DNA of 64,000 bases from Chinchilla lanigera (Eukaryota > Chordata > Mammalia > Rodentia > Chinchillidae). Each line of letters opens with the position of its first letter. The stretch's first letter is position 1. Positions 12,563-22,884 of this stretch are shown here, one piece after another. The stretch lies in contig NW_004955447.1 of NCBI RefSeq assembly GCF_000276665.1, positions 13,523,175 to 13,587,174 on the forward strand, written 5' to 3'. A program made the position numbers and the translations under genes. Below the pieces are notes generated by a model. The model was not told the DNA's origin. It searched no databases and saw only the letters and a list, made by a program, of their open reading frames with translations.

Positions 12563-13514
12563 CATGAATCTAAAACCTGAGAAAAATTACCTGATATAGA
12601 GCTAGTTTAAGCAATCATGCTCATGGAAAGAGGATGATTTCACTACGGTGAATAGGAAGGGAAAAATAGTGAAAAGAAGTGATTGGTCACTAGTAAAAGT
12701 AATTTTCACATTAAGACACAAGATTGGAATTCAAAATAAAAACCCCCGGTGCATGCAAGCTGCATCATGCATAAAGAGAAATTAGATGGAGAAGATACAG
12801 CAGTGTTTCTTTGCTTTCTGTTATTTGTGCTTTATCTGAGTAATTGCTTAAAAGTAAACTAGAGAACAAGGCAGAGAAAGAACAGATTCAAAGCCATGTC
12901 CAAAGATGGATGACTGATTCAAAGGCAATAGGGAAGTCTAGTCTAAGAAAAATCTTGCATAATATATAGAGAACAGGATAACTATCACCAAGTATCTGAA
13001 AAAACATCACATGTAGAGGAATTAGATTACACCTGCATTATCCCCGTTGGTACAATTAGTGAGAAAAATTACAGCAAAACTAACTTTTCTCATTATACTC
13101 TTAAAAGTTTTCTTCAAAAATATTGCACAGATGGAAAACTCTGCTTTAAAAATTTAACATTCCTTTTCTGAGTAATTATGTAAGAACTGAGTGGAGGCAG
13201 GCAGATCAGACATGTCTTATTCTGTCTTGTTGGGACAGTCAAAGAAGTTGAGGAGAGTTAGGGGTAATGGGAGAAATTTGTAGGGAGTAAAGAATGCTAT
13301 GAAGTGGAAACCCTCTGAGAGAGAAGTACTCCTGACCCACACCCATGAGCAAAGTATCAAAGCTGAGACAGTCCAAACCAGAGTCAAGGTCCAAAGAAAC
13401 AAAAAGACCGTCAGTGAAATAACCAGCACAATCACAACAGGCCCAAATGCAAAGGAGAATAACCCCAAAAGAAGGACAACTCCTTGAATGCTTTCCTCAA
13501 ATACTACCTTCAAA
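12563..13514. other. Unique DNA, no gene seen
   Basis: No recognised family. Opposite-strand open frames at 13217-13513 and 13299-13487 cover the same DNA. Neither has a domain or a codon pattern that I would trust. Confidence 0.5.
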
Positions 13515-13768
13515 GGGAGGCCATTTTCTTACCACAGAATATGTTCCTGTCTCCAAGAAATTATTTCTCATATTTTCTACTCTGTTTCTATTTTTCATTT
13601 CTGAAATTATCTCATTTATGTGTTCACTTGTTTAATTTCTGTTTCCTCCTCTTGAAAAGTAAGCTCCATAATAGCAGAGATCTCTATCCAACTCACTTCC
13701 TGCTGTTTGAAAGAACCCCTGAAATGCACCGAGTAAACATTAAGTCAAAAAGTAAATGAACAAATGTC
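13515..13768 (+). repeat. L2 LINE 3' end
   Basis: Matches the L2 3' tail: 'tctcatttatgtgttcacttg', then 'gtaagctccataatagcagaga', and the end 'aagtaaatgaacaaatg'. These correspond to 'tgtaagctccatgagggcaggga' and '...gaatgaatgaa' in the family consensus. Confidence 0.75.
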
Positions 13769-14154
13769 AAGGTTGATAGGAAATTAAAGAACTAATTCAG
13801 TCAGAGCTGTGGGAGACATTGGAGGAGTCATTCTAGAGTCAGTGCGTGACCCCCATTTCACGTCCTCAACCCTAGTAGCTTGGGAATAAATGATGCATCT
13901 CAGACAATTAAGAATACTTAAAGAAACTGGGAGTGAAAAATGTCTTTAAAAGTTCCAAACACTGGCAGGCAGGTGGATGTGGTACACTGTATCAGTGGTT
14001 TACCCCCAAACGGCAGCACCAGCGTCAACTAAGAATTGCTGGGATGCAAACTTTTACCCTCCAGTTTCAGACCTGCTGAAACAAAACCTGTAGGAATGAA
14101 GGCTGACAGCCCGTGCTTTGCCCATTCTCCCGCAGACGGGCTGCAGTGCACATC

Positions 14155-14169
14155 AGAACTTGAGAACCA
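14155..14169. repeat. Target-site duplication, left copy
   Basis: AGAACTTGAGAACCA, identical to 14273-14287. It marks the L1-mediated insertion of the ID SINE between them. Confidence 0.95.
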
Positions 14170-14272
14170 GGGGCTGGGGATTTAGCTCAGCGGCAAAAGC
14201 GCCTGCCTGGCAAGCACAAGGTCGCGAGTTCGGTTCCTGGTACCGGAGAAAAACCAAAAAAAAAAAAAAAAA
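14170..14272 (+). mobile_element. Young ID SINE (tRNA-Ala/BC1-like)
   Basis: Starts GGGGCTGGGGATTTAGCTCA. The pol III A box (TAGCTCAGCGGC) and B box (GAGTTCGGTTCCTGG) are both intact, followed by a 'taccggagaaaaacc' junction and a pure A-tail. Flanked by a perfect 15-bp target duplication, so insertion is recent. ID elements are non-coding retroposons mobilised by L1. A tRNA gene is excluded by the A-tail, the duplication and the lack of a cloverleaf 3' half. Confidence 0.95.
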
Positions 14273-14287
14273 AGAACTTGAGAACCA
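14273..14287. repeat. Target-site duplication, right copy
   Basis: Perfect repeat of 14155-14169. Confidence 0.95.
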
Positions 14288-14293
14288 TTGGGC

Positions 14294-16046
14294 ATTGTGA
14301 TCTTTGGATCACCTTCTCATGACCAAGGTTCCTCAGTCCACCAGGAACAGAGAAGATAAGAATAAGTCCCAATTGGGAGGAAAAAAATCCTAGAAAAGAA
14401 TTCCAAGAATATTCCTAATTAATATGTATTCCATGGAATTTGCAAACAATAACAAAAGCTATTGGAATAATTCCTCAGCCTGTCAACTTTTTGTGTCTTT
14501 TGTTGTGTTTTCTGAGTAGAAGAAAATTCTTCAGGGAAATGCTACAGTATAACATGTCTTTCCTACAGTTCTCAAAGCCTCAACATTAGCAGAAATCATG
14601 GATTTTCAAAACACTGTGGCAGAGTATGGAGCAGTTTTCCTGTGCTCCAGATGAAGCAACCCCATTTCTACAGTATGGCTTTCAGAAAGAGTGTTTTGTT
14701 AAGTACTATTTAGAAAGCACAACCCAAGGGGGATAAGTGTGAGAGACAAGTATCTAAAAACCAAAGTGCCCAGAAGAGGTGCTGGTAAAATCCAAGGGTC
14801 AAACTTTTGTCTTTGACTAACCATGTCTGTATAATGAAATGCTGCTTTCTAACAAAGAGACGATGTTGTGTCAATGTACTGTGAAATGTTATTTATGTTT
14901 ATAGAAAATTATAATCTCTGGAGGCATGCCTATACATCTGCAGTTGTTTTCCAGTTCTTGAGCAGCCACTATACTCCCCTTTTTTATAAACATTCATGTA
15001 AGGGAAAAAGGAAGCGAGTTTATCTTACTTTCTCCTTAGTTTAAAGAGCTAACAGTATATTTGCTTGTGATTCATTAAATAGCATTACCTCTGTCAGACA
15101 TTAGAAAATTGAATTTCAGATGAGTACATGAAACTACGTGTATGTGTTATAGCAGTGGTAAACAACTTTTCAATTAATTTATTTAAGCATTTGCAGTTTT
15201 CATTTCAAAGCAGAAGGAACAATATGGAATGCTGAACAAAAAAATTAATCTGTACATATAATGCTCATTAAAATACAGGAGGAATTCTGTGCTGTCTTAC
15301 CAAAACTACAGTTCCAGTTGTGTTGGAGGAGACACCAGGAGCTTTGTGAATTCTATAAAGTACACCAAGGGAGCTTAATGGATGCTAATTAATCAAAGCA
15401 ATATTTAGTTCCATTTCCAATTAAATCTCACAATGAATGTTTGCAAGAGAGAATGTGGATGCCTAAAGACAAGTCTATTATTTACTTCAGCATTATTTAT
15501 TTATGCCCCCAACTACATCCAGAATGACTGGTTCGAACCACAATGCAAGAAGTTAATACTGGAAAACTATTTTCAAAAGCACAGAATAAAATGGTTAGAG
15601 CAGTATGTGGAATGGAAGAAGAAAGGAAAGGAATCATGGAATAAAAACCAAAGTAAAGGAAGTTACCACACAAGCAAAAGCCCAGTCCACCCTAGCCTTA
15701 AATTCAGAAAAATGCTTAAATATTTATTTATTTATTTTATATACACTTGGATCTTAATGTAAGAAATTTGAATAAATTCATTCTTAATTGCTGAATTACT
15801 GAAAATGTGATCTACATAGGACCATTTCTCATATCACTCTAATAAAGCCAAGGACAGTTTTGTAATTTGTTTTAAAGTACACAGCCCAGTATAGGCTGAG
15901 CTAATTGGATATGGGTTAAAGCTTAGAGTCAGGAGTAGTATTCTGATGATGTGCTCTTGAGAGTGATCATCTTAAATATTAAGTATATGTTGTATTATGT
16001 GTCATCTCAACTCTCAGCATGACTCTGCAACAAAATATTCAAAATG
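14294..16046. other. Unique DNA, no gene seen
   Basis: No repeat or gene recognised. Around 15300-15420 the DNA is non-repetitive with TAATTAAT (15386-15393) overlapping TCAAAG (15393-15398), a possible non-coding conserved element. The 109-codon frame at 15433-15762 is lysine-rich, lacks a family match and ends in AT-rich low-complexity DNA. Confidence 0.5.
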
Positions 16047-16135
16047 GGGGCATTGGAAATGTAGCTCAGTGGTGAAGCACTTTGCTTAGAATGTAGGAGG
16101 CCCTAGTTGCACACACACACACACACACACACAAA
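16047..16135 (+). mobile_element. Older ID SINE with (CA)n tail
   Basis: Head 'gggggcattggaaatgtagctcagtgg' (A box), then 'aggaggccctagttgc' in place of a worn B box, followed by a CA microsatellite (16110-16135) that has grown where the A-tail would be. Diverged relative to the ID copies at 14.2 and 22.5 kb. Confidence 0.75.
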
Positions 16136-16639
16136 ATATAAATCAAAAATGGGGAAGCTACCAAGTGCCTGAAGTTTATATGCTAGGTATTGTGGACTAA
16201 GTCCTGCTCTGTAGATACAAGTCCATGGACACTATTTCATGGGCTAAATCCACTGTACAAAAGAAATAGTCATGACATATGAAAAATTAAAGACATCAAA
16301 TAACCCTTTCTAGAAGACAGACTATATTGATTTTGCCAGAAACCAGGAATGTAGATCAGGCTTAGAGAGATTTTGTGGTTCCTTTATGGACCAGAAAGGG
16401 CAGGGGTTGATCTCCTAGTGTCAGCTAGAACCAGACCAGCTGGCTTATTTTGTCAATTGGCTGGATGGAAGAAAGTCTTTCACTCTTTAAAACGAGCTTT
16501 TAAATTGTGTTTCCCCAGCCCTAGGAATGTGATCAATAAAAGTAAATGCCAAAAACATGTTTTTAAATAAGTGGCTACACTTTCAACTGTTCTGGAAATT
16601 GATTACAATAGGAGACTGGTTAATTCATTCAACTAATAT

Positions 16640-17650
16640 ACATTGCAACTAACATACATTACATGACTCCTGTACTAAGTATATGATGGTGACCTGGCAG
16701 GTAGTGCCTGTCCTTACAAAGACCAACAATCAAGAAATAATTGCATAAATATCCTTAATTTGAACTGTGATACTTCAAAAGAAAGAGAGTATGTTACAAG
16801 AGCAAACAGGGCAGAAAAGGAAAAAATCACTATAAACACTTTCCTTATGGAATTTAAGCGAGATTTTGTAGATAACTTTCTTAGGGATGGTGAGAACCAG
16901 GTCATCCGAGTGCAATAAATATGTTTGGTGCATTTATTATGTTACGGCCCTGGGCTAGTCACTCTGGTGTACAGAGAAGACTAAGATACAGCCTCCACAC
17001 TTAACACTCTCAAAACCCAGTATAAAGATGAGCAGTAGCTATCTATAATCTACAGAAAAAATGGGTAGCTGCCGAGAAGAGAGATCACACATCCACTCAT
17101 GAAGTTCAGAGGATGAAAAGTCTCTTACAGTTGAAACGATCAGAGAGCTTTACGAAGAAAGGGACATTTGTGATAGGAATTAAAGAATGCATATGTAGAA
17201 TGCTGACGGATGAAAAAGAGAAGAGAGTTTTAGTGTATAGAAAATCAAGAGCAAAGGAGATGGCATGAGGATACCTAGGCTCCTGGCAGCTGTCAGTAGG
17301 CATGGATGAAGGACATGTGCAAGTTAATAAGGGGGCACAGCGCAGGGCAGGTGGGTTACAGCCAGTTCAGGAGACTACCAGATGCCAGACTACAAAGTCT
17401 GCTCTTCATTCACGAGGTGATGGAGACCCACAGGAGACTTTTGATCGGGGGAGTGACATGATAAAAGAGGAGCTTTAAGAACCTTCAACTCTGTAGGTGA
17501 TTTTGTGAGATATGAGGCCAAAGTCAATCAGACCAGCTGGTAGTCCAGACAAGAGGTAATAGGGGCCTGAACTATGACAGTGGGAATGGAAATGAGGAAT
17601 TAGGAAAGAATGCTGAGCTCTGAACCCATTAGGAATCACCCGCGGTAACT
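16640..17650 (-). repeat. L2 LINE, antisense (probably in pieces)
   Basis: Plus strand shows reversed L2 landmarks: 'tgcatttattatgttacggccctgggc' near 16929, 'gagatggcatgagg' near 17258, 'agtctgctcttcattcacgaggtgatggag...ttttgatcgggggagtgacatgat' near 17396-17462, and 'ccagacaagaggtaataggggcctg' near 17547. Old and gapped. No usable open frame remains. Confidence 0.6.
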
Positions 17651-18231
17651 GATCTGAACACAGCAGCACTGACTCCTCCATTAACTCTATTGCTTTGCAT
17701 CTCCAGAATCATAACAGCTGATTGGTCCTGAGGCAAACTGCTCCTAAAGAAAGGCAGGCTGCTTCTGCCACCATCTGCATGGATGAATTAAACTGTACAG
17801 CGCTATAGGTGCTTTGACTAAATTTTAAAATCACATACTACATTCATAATATTGCAAATTTTATCCCACTGTGTTTTTAGATCCTTGAGGTCATTAAAAT
17901 TCCCTTTTGATCTTTTCTGTTCCTTCCTCTGATTTACTCCAGAGAGCCTTCATTTTATAATTGAGTGTAATTTCCTTTCTGCCTACTTACCTAAGCCCAT
18001 CCCTTATCTCCCCAAGCATCAAATCCAAACCCAAGTTGTAGCGTCATGTCTTGGAAGACAAAACAAAGGAAGGAAATTCTATGTTCAAATAGCAATTAGT
18101 AAATAATAAGTTTATAAGAAATTGTGACATCTGGAGCAACAGGTATTCCTGTATCTCATAAAGAAAAGATCTGATAATAACACAGTCTATTACTAGGTAA
18201 TGTATCATTGATGACAAACATAGCACAGAAT
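17651..18231. other. Unique DNA, no gene seen
   Basis: No recognised gene or repeat. Confidence 0.5.
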
Positions 18232-18424
18232 GTTCCAGGGGTGAAGAACATGAACTTGGAAGTCAGATTTCCTGTGCTCACATCCAGGCTGTCGCTCTTC
18301 AGCTGTATGATCTAAAAATAAGAAAAAGAGTTTTATTGACGTAGTGTGTTTTCTTCAGGATCATACACAATGATCCACACAAAGCATTTTAGCCCATTGC
18401 CAAGAATATAGCAACCACAGATGT
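18232..18424 (+). repeat. MIR SINE
   Basis: Head 'gtgaagaacatgaacttggaagtcagatttcctg', then 'catccaggctgtcgctcttcagctgtatgat' corresponding to the MIR core, with a worn 3' half ('acaaagcattttagcccattgcc'). Confidence 0.65.
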
Positions 18425-18969
18425 GAGTTACTTTGCTATATTTGTTATATTATCAATTAAGTCATATTGAGGATCTCATCTGGTTTCTTTATGGAATAAT
18501 CACTTAAGTACACTCTTAACTAACACACGATAAATTAAGATTTTCTGCAACCCAGAGCATCAGTGCCTTGACAAGTAGAATCCAAAGTATACCCAAAGTA
18601 TACCTCCACCTTCAGTACTAAGCATAACTTTTCCCCCCAGCCATTCATCTTCCTGTGTCCCATAACATTTTCTCAGCACAAAGATAACCAGAATTTTTAT
18701 ATTCACCCATATGCCAAGTAAAATCCATACCAAAAACAAAAGAAATCTTCAAAGTTAATCTATCAAACCATTATCCAATAAGTTAACAGAAAACCGAGGG
18801 CTTCAGTTTGGGTTTTGTTTTAATATTGGAAATATCTCGCATTCCATCCACTTCACAGGAGATTGTTTCATTCCAAAATAACATACCTTGTTTTATAACC
18901 TAAGAAAAATTTGACACTTTTCTATATATGATGTTCTTGAATGTGTAAACAGACACTCAAACGCTTTTA

Positions 18970-19078
18970 TATAAGCTTTACCCAAAACAGTTTTTCCCTG
19001 AGATGTCTTTCTCAAAACTTCTAAAACAAGTGTGGAAAATACTATATTCCCTATCCCTTAGAGAATGACAATAAATAC
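18970..19078. repeat. Flank block A, copy 1
   Basis: Contains 'tctcaaaacttctaaaacaagtgtgg' and 'aaaatactatattccctatcccttag', repeated with changes at about 21030-21165 and 21325-21410. It abuts the minus-strand MaLR 3' LTR. Confidence 0.8.
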
Positions 19079-19462
19079 TGTTTTAGTTACTTTCTCATTT
19101 CTGAGACATACAAACAACATGTACAACTCAAAGAAGGAAGATTTCTTTTTGCTCATGGTTTGTAGGGGTTTCATCCCACAGTCAGCGGGCTCCAAAGAAA
19201 GGCAGCATGGAAGAGGGGCATCACAGAGGAGGAAGAGCTCATGGCAGGGCAGTCAGGAAGTAGAGACATTCAGAGAGGAGGGAGGGAAATAGACTATTCC
19301 AAGCCACACCTCCAGTGACCCACCCTTTCCAACCAGACTTTACCTCCCAACCTCACATTTAACTATAAACTCATCAGCAGACTAACCCACTGATTTGGAG
19401 TGGAGTGTCTCACCCCCATGAGTCAACTGCCTCCCCGAAGCCCCCAGCTATAAACCATGACA
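19079..19462 (-). repeat. MaLR LTR, antisense (3' LTR of the 19.1-21.0 kb element)
   Basis: 384 bp bounded by TG...CA ('tgttttagttac' to 'aaaccatgaca'). The body carries reversed MaLR marks: 'gaaggaagatttctttttgctcatgg', 'gtgacccaccctttccaacc', 'cccccatgagtcaactgcctccc'. Next to it, reading on the minus strand, lies a purine-rich tract (about 19463-19482) as expected at the end of an LTR element's internal region. Confidence 0.8.
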
Positions 19463-20893
19463 TCCTACCCTTGGGCTCCCAAAGACTCATGAATTTCTTT
19501 TAATGCAAAATGCATTTAGTCCATCTCTAAGAGTTGCTAAAATCCTAACAGTTTCAGCATGGCTAAAAAGTCCAAGGCCAAAGTCTCTCTTGAGATTTAT
19601 GGCAAACTCTTTTCTGTAATTTTCTATAAAACATCAAAGAGAAAGTGAAACACTTCTAACATGCAAAGGCACAGGGTAAATATTCACATTCCAAAAAGGA
19701 AAAATATGGGGATAGAAAGGAATGAGTCCAAAGCAAGACTGACACCTAACAAAGCAAGCATTAAATCTCATAGTTCTGTGTCAATTTTCCTGGGAAAATT
19801 GCTATGAAACATGAAATCTAAATGGTTTGGGAGGCCCTGCTCCTATAGCACTGCTGATGGTTGTACCATTCATGGCTTCTCTCTTGGGCTGGCTTTGCTC
19901 AGTCCTTGTGGCTTCCCTTAGATATTCCATGTTCCTGGTTTTTCCATTATCCTGGGAACTTTACTGCATTTTCACCTTCACTCTCTTCACAAACTGCTCT
20001 CTCAGGGGAGCACTGCCTGGCTTCTGAGGCCTTTTTCTGAAATGTGGGAGGAAGCCTCCATGACCACATAACTGTTGCATTCTGCATGCTCATAAAATAA
20101 GTAAAATCAGCACCACATGGATGACACCTAAGTCACCAGATGGAGCAGTGGACAAGTCCTTTTGCACCTTGCTGGTGGTTGCAGAACCCTCTGAGGGCCT
20201 GGATGATTGAGCGAAGTACTAAGCAGACCTTCTACAACAGCATGTCCTAGGACTTTTTTCAAAGAAAAGACTTTTAACCTTGTACCATTAGATCTGTGAA
20301 GAGAGAACTTCTACTGTTTCCCAGGATGATCTCAAGCTGTTTTTCTTATTGTCTTTCTATAAAGTTCTAGGCCTCTTTTTAATGCTAATCTTTTCAGTAA
20401 CCAAACTCCAACCTTACCTGAGCTTCCTTTCTGGCTAAACTCAAAACTTTTTAAAATATTCAGCTGTGCTGGTTGCTCTTAATTTTCAAGGTAAAGCTGG
20501 TTAAAGACCCCCACTGTACTCAAATCGCAGCATAAATTTTGACAGCCTTAAAATTTCCTCCAGAAGATTAATTAATCTGCTGCCCTTTACATTTACTTGA
20601 GCAAAATACAGACAGATTTTCTACCAGAACATAACACTCCATGCCAGTGGAGTTTCTATCCCATCTGAAATCTCTTGAGCCTCATCTTTTCTGAATACAT
20701 TTCTATCAGCATTCTGTTCCTCTGGGCTCTGTCTAGAATCTCCCATCAAGCTTGGTTTACAGCATCCTAGGCCAGTTCTCTAGGTGACATCTCCAAACCT
20801 TTCCAAACTCCTCATGTGAACCAGCTCCAGAGCTTTCTGAACCACATGGTCAGGTGGTCACAGCAAGGACCCCACTTCCTTGGTATGAAAATC
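19463..20893 (-). mobile_element. MaLR internal region, antisense, non-coding
   Basis: The region between two MaLR LTRs shows the reversed MaLR internal pattern: 'ggctaaaaagtccaaggccaaag', 'gttctgtgtcaattttcctgggaaa', 'ccagttctctaggtgacatctcc', and at its 5' edge (right end here) 'cacttccttggtatgaaaatc', matching the primer-binding-site side of MaLR elements. MaLR internals are non-autonomous in most copies and no gag/pol frame is left. The open frame at 19827-20027 lies on the opposite strand and is chance. Confidence 0.75.
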
Positions 20894-21004
20894 TGTCTTA
20901 GACACACAAATGAATATCTCACCCCCATGGTACAATCACCTCCCAAAAGCCCCACCTATGAGCACATGAGGTTGTGAAGGGAAAGCTAGATATAAACCAT
21001 AACA
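20894..21004 (-). repeat. MaLR LTR with internal deletion (5' LTR), antisense
   Basis: Only 111 bp: the TG end 'tgtcttagacacacaaatg' and the other end 'cacccccatggtacaatcacctccc...aaaccataaca' are present, but the middle of the LTR is gone compared with 19079-19462. Immediately to the right, 21005-21032 again resembles MaLR internal 3' end, so this LTR is shared by two tandem units. Confidence 0.75.
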
Positions 21005-21029
21005 TTCTACTCTGTTCCCTGAAAACTCA

Positions 21030-21250
21030 TGTTTTATATATGATTTTCCCAAAACACATTCTAGTAAGTAGACCTCTCAGGTATCTTTCTCAAAACTTCT
21101 AAATAAATCTGGAAAATACTATATTCCCTATCCAAACCCCTTAGATAATTACAATGAATACTAATTAACATTTTAAAGGATCTTATAAATCCTATCCAAA
21201 AGAACGATATTAAACTATGCTATACTCCAGTACTGTTTTTTCATCCCTGC
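21030..21250. repeat. Flank block A, copy 2
   Basis: Repeats copy 1 ('tatctttctcaaaacttctaaataaatctgg', 'aaaatactatattccctatcc', 'attacaatgaatact') and continues into 'attttaaaggatcttataaatcctatcc', also present in copy 3. It ends at a short MaLR LTR edge ('actgttttttcatccctgcaacc', 21231-21253). Confidence 0.8.
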
Positions 21251-21259
21251 AACCAAATA

Positions 21260-21480
21260 CCTGAAATAATCGTTCTCAACCTATTAGTCTCCAAAATGCC
21301 TGAAATAATCGATCTCAACCTAGTCTCCAAACTATTTTTAAAAAGTGTGGAAAATACTGTATTTTTTTTCCCTATGCCTTACAGAATTACAATGAATATT
21401 AACTAGCATGTTAAAGACTTGTGAATCCTATCAAAAAGAACCCAAAACCCATTTACCTGTATTTTACCAAGATTTTTTGT
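21260..21480. repeat. Small tandem repeat and flank block A, copy 3
   Basis: A roughly 38-bp unit 'ctgaaataatcgttctcaacctattagtctccaaa' is repeated twice (about 21262-21330). Then copy 3 of block A: 'aaaaagtgtggaaaatactgta', 'attacaatgaatattaac', 'aaagacttgtgaatcctatc'. Confidence 0.75.
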
Positions 21481-21595
21481 GTTTATGTGCTTTCCTTGTG
21501 ACAAAATACTTCAGCTAATCAACTTATAAGGAGAAAAGATTTATTTTAGCTGATAGTTTCAAGATTTCAATCCATGTGTTACAGCAGTGATATCA
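21481..21595 (-). repeat. MaLR LTR, antisense, left half
   Basis: 'tgctttccttgtgacaaaatacttcagctaatcaacttataagg' and 'agatttattttagctgatagtttc' are the reversed 3' part of an MT-like MaLR LTR. It breaks off at about 21595 and resumes at about 22246. Confidence 0.75.
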
Positions 21596-22245
21596 AAATC
21601 TCTAAACATGATATAAAAGAAATATTATATCTCCCAACCTGTTAGACATCTTATATGCTGAGTTCGTGTTCTCTGAAAATTGAAGAATGAATTCTAGGAA
21701 CAGAGGTTAAGAGTAGGAAATATTTATTGAGAGATAGAAAGGTCTTGTCAGAGAAACAGAAGGTGCCAAAGGGACCCTACTTTACAGGGAAATTTTATAG
21801 AGCAGTACCCATGTGGGTATGACCTGAGTCATAGCTATGATTAGTCAATAAGGATATAAGTATAGTTGCTTAGGTAATAGTGATCCAATGGGGAAACATG
21901 TCATGTAATAAGGGTGCATGGAAAGACCAAAGACTTTTTCTAGGAAACAATGGATCAGGAGGTCTTGGTCACCCACTGGGGTGACTGACGTCTGTCTAGG
22001 CTTCATTAGGCCTGCTATGTGTCCTTCAAGGAAATATACAGACCTAGTCATCTCATCTTTATCTTGAGGCCTTGTCTCCAACAGCTGTGTCTCCAGCTCT
22101 TTCTTGAAGGTCTAACCCTATCCCACAGCTGTGTCCTGTCTCTCTTGAGGGCCTAGCCCTATCAACTTCCTAAAATATTTCTGCCTAGCTTAGCTGTCTA
22201 TAATATATGGTTGCTTAGCCCTATTTCTCTGGGGCTGTGATACAG
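21596..22245 (-). mobile_element. LTR-like insertion inside a MaLR LTR
   Basis: About 650 bp that split the surrounding MaLR LTR. On the plus strand it has an inverted poly(A) signal (TTTATT near 21722), tandem 'agctgtgtc' pieces (22084-22135) and a repeated 'gcctagccctatc' motif. An ERV-type solo LTR on the minus strand is the most plausible reading. The exact edges and the ERV class are not settled. Confidence 0.45.
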
Positions 22246-22486
22246 CAGAGCTTATGATGTGAGTGCATGGTGAGCAGAGCTGTTCACCTTATGGCTTCCA
22301 GGGAGCAAGAAGATTGACAGAAAAACCCAGAGTCCCAATATCCCCCTCAAAGGCGCATTGTAGAGGCCTCACTACCATCCATGGGGCCCTTTATTATCTT
22401 AAAGATTCCACCACTCCCAATAGGTAAACAAGTCAGTCACCAAGCCTTCAACTCATGGCCTTTCAGGGACATTGAAAGCCCAAACC
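22246..22486 (-). repeat. MaLR LTR, antisense, right half
   Basis: Continues the LTR broken at 21595: 'gtgagcagagctgttcaccttatgg', 'cctcaaaggcgcattg', 'gattccaccactcccaatagg', 'caccaagccttcaactcatgg'. Its edge holds the ID SINE; the remainder is the 13-bp duplication beyond it. Confidence 0.7.
22474..22486. repeat. Target-site duplication, left copy
   Basis: GAAAGCCCAAACC, identical to 22595-22607. Confidence 0.95.
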
Positions 22487-22594
22487 GTGGCTGGGGATTT
22501 AGCTCAGCGGCAAAGTGCTTGCCTGGCAAGTGCAAGGTCGTGAGTTCGGTTCCCAGTACCGGAGAAAAACCAAAAAACAAAAAACAAAAAAAAA
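22487..22594 (+). mobile_element. Young ID SINE
   Basis: Same subfamily as the copy at 14170-14272: A box TAGCTCAGCGGC, B box GAGTTCGGTTCCCAG, junction 'taccggagaaaaacc', then a CAAAAAACAAA-type tail. The first bases (GTGGCTGGGG) have lost part of the GGGGC start. Perfect 13-bp target duplication. Confidence 0.95.
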
Positions 22595-22607
22595 GAAAGC
22601 CCAAACC
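22595..22607. repeat. Target-site duplication, right copy
   Basis: Perfect repeat of 22474-22486. Confidence 0.95.
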
Positions 22608-22677
22608 ATAACAATGCTTTACTAACAAAATTGTTAAATATTGCAAACAAAAATTAACACGCGGGAAAAAAATTATG

Positions 22678-22685
22678 TTCTAGAT
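22678..22685. repeat. 8-bp target-site duplication of hAT MITE, left
   Basis: TTCTAGAT, identical to 22877-22884. Eight base pairs is the hAT hallmark length. Confidence 0.95.
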
Positions 22686-22876
22686 CAGGGATGGTGAACC
22701 TTTGAGAACCCAAGTGCCCAAACTGCAACTCAAAACCCATTTATTCGTCCCACAGTAACAACACTGCAATTAAATCTGAACACTGAGGGCTTAGTTTAGA
22801 AAAAATAACTCCTAAACTAACATCTTTTGTCTTTAAGTAAGGGCAAATAACATGTGCCATAGGTTCACCATCACTG
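22686..22876. mobile_element. Non-autonomous hAT element (MITE), 191 bp
   Basis: Terminal inverted repeats CAGGGATGGTGAACCT (left) and AGGTTCACCATCACTG (right) differ at one position. Perfect 8-bp duplications flank the element. Inside are 'gcccaaactgcaactcaaaaccc' and 'tgaacactgagggcttagtttag'. No coding potential, so a transposase from a related full-length hAT element is implied. The ends and interior resemble, from memory, hAT families that moved horizontally among tetrapods (OC1-like). That family assignment is not verified. Confidence 0.85.
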
Positions 22877-22884
22877 TTCTAGAT

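Larger units (their letters stand above)
13994..14293 (+). mobile_element. MER5A-like hAT MITE, split by a young ID SINE
   Basis: Starts 'cagtggtttacccccaa', contains 'aagaattgctgggatgca', and ends 'acatcagaacttgagaaccattg', following the MER5A head, body and 'tttgagaaccactg' end. The ID SINE at 14170-14272 interrupts its right end and duplicates 15 bp of it. Confidence 0.7.

Noticed and set aside
14170..14245. Possible tRNA gene (A and B boxes)
   Set aside because: It is an ID SINE: A-tail, target duplication and a second copy at 22.5 kb.
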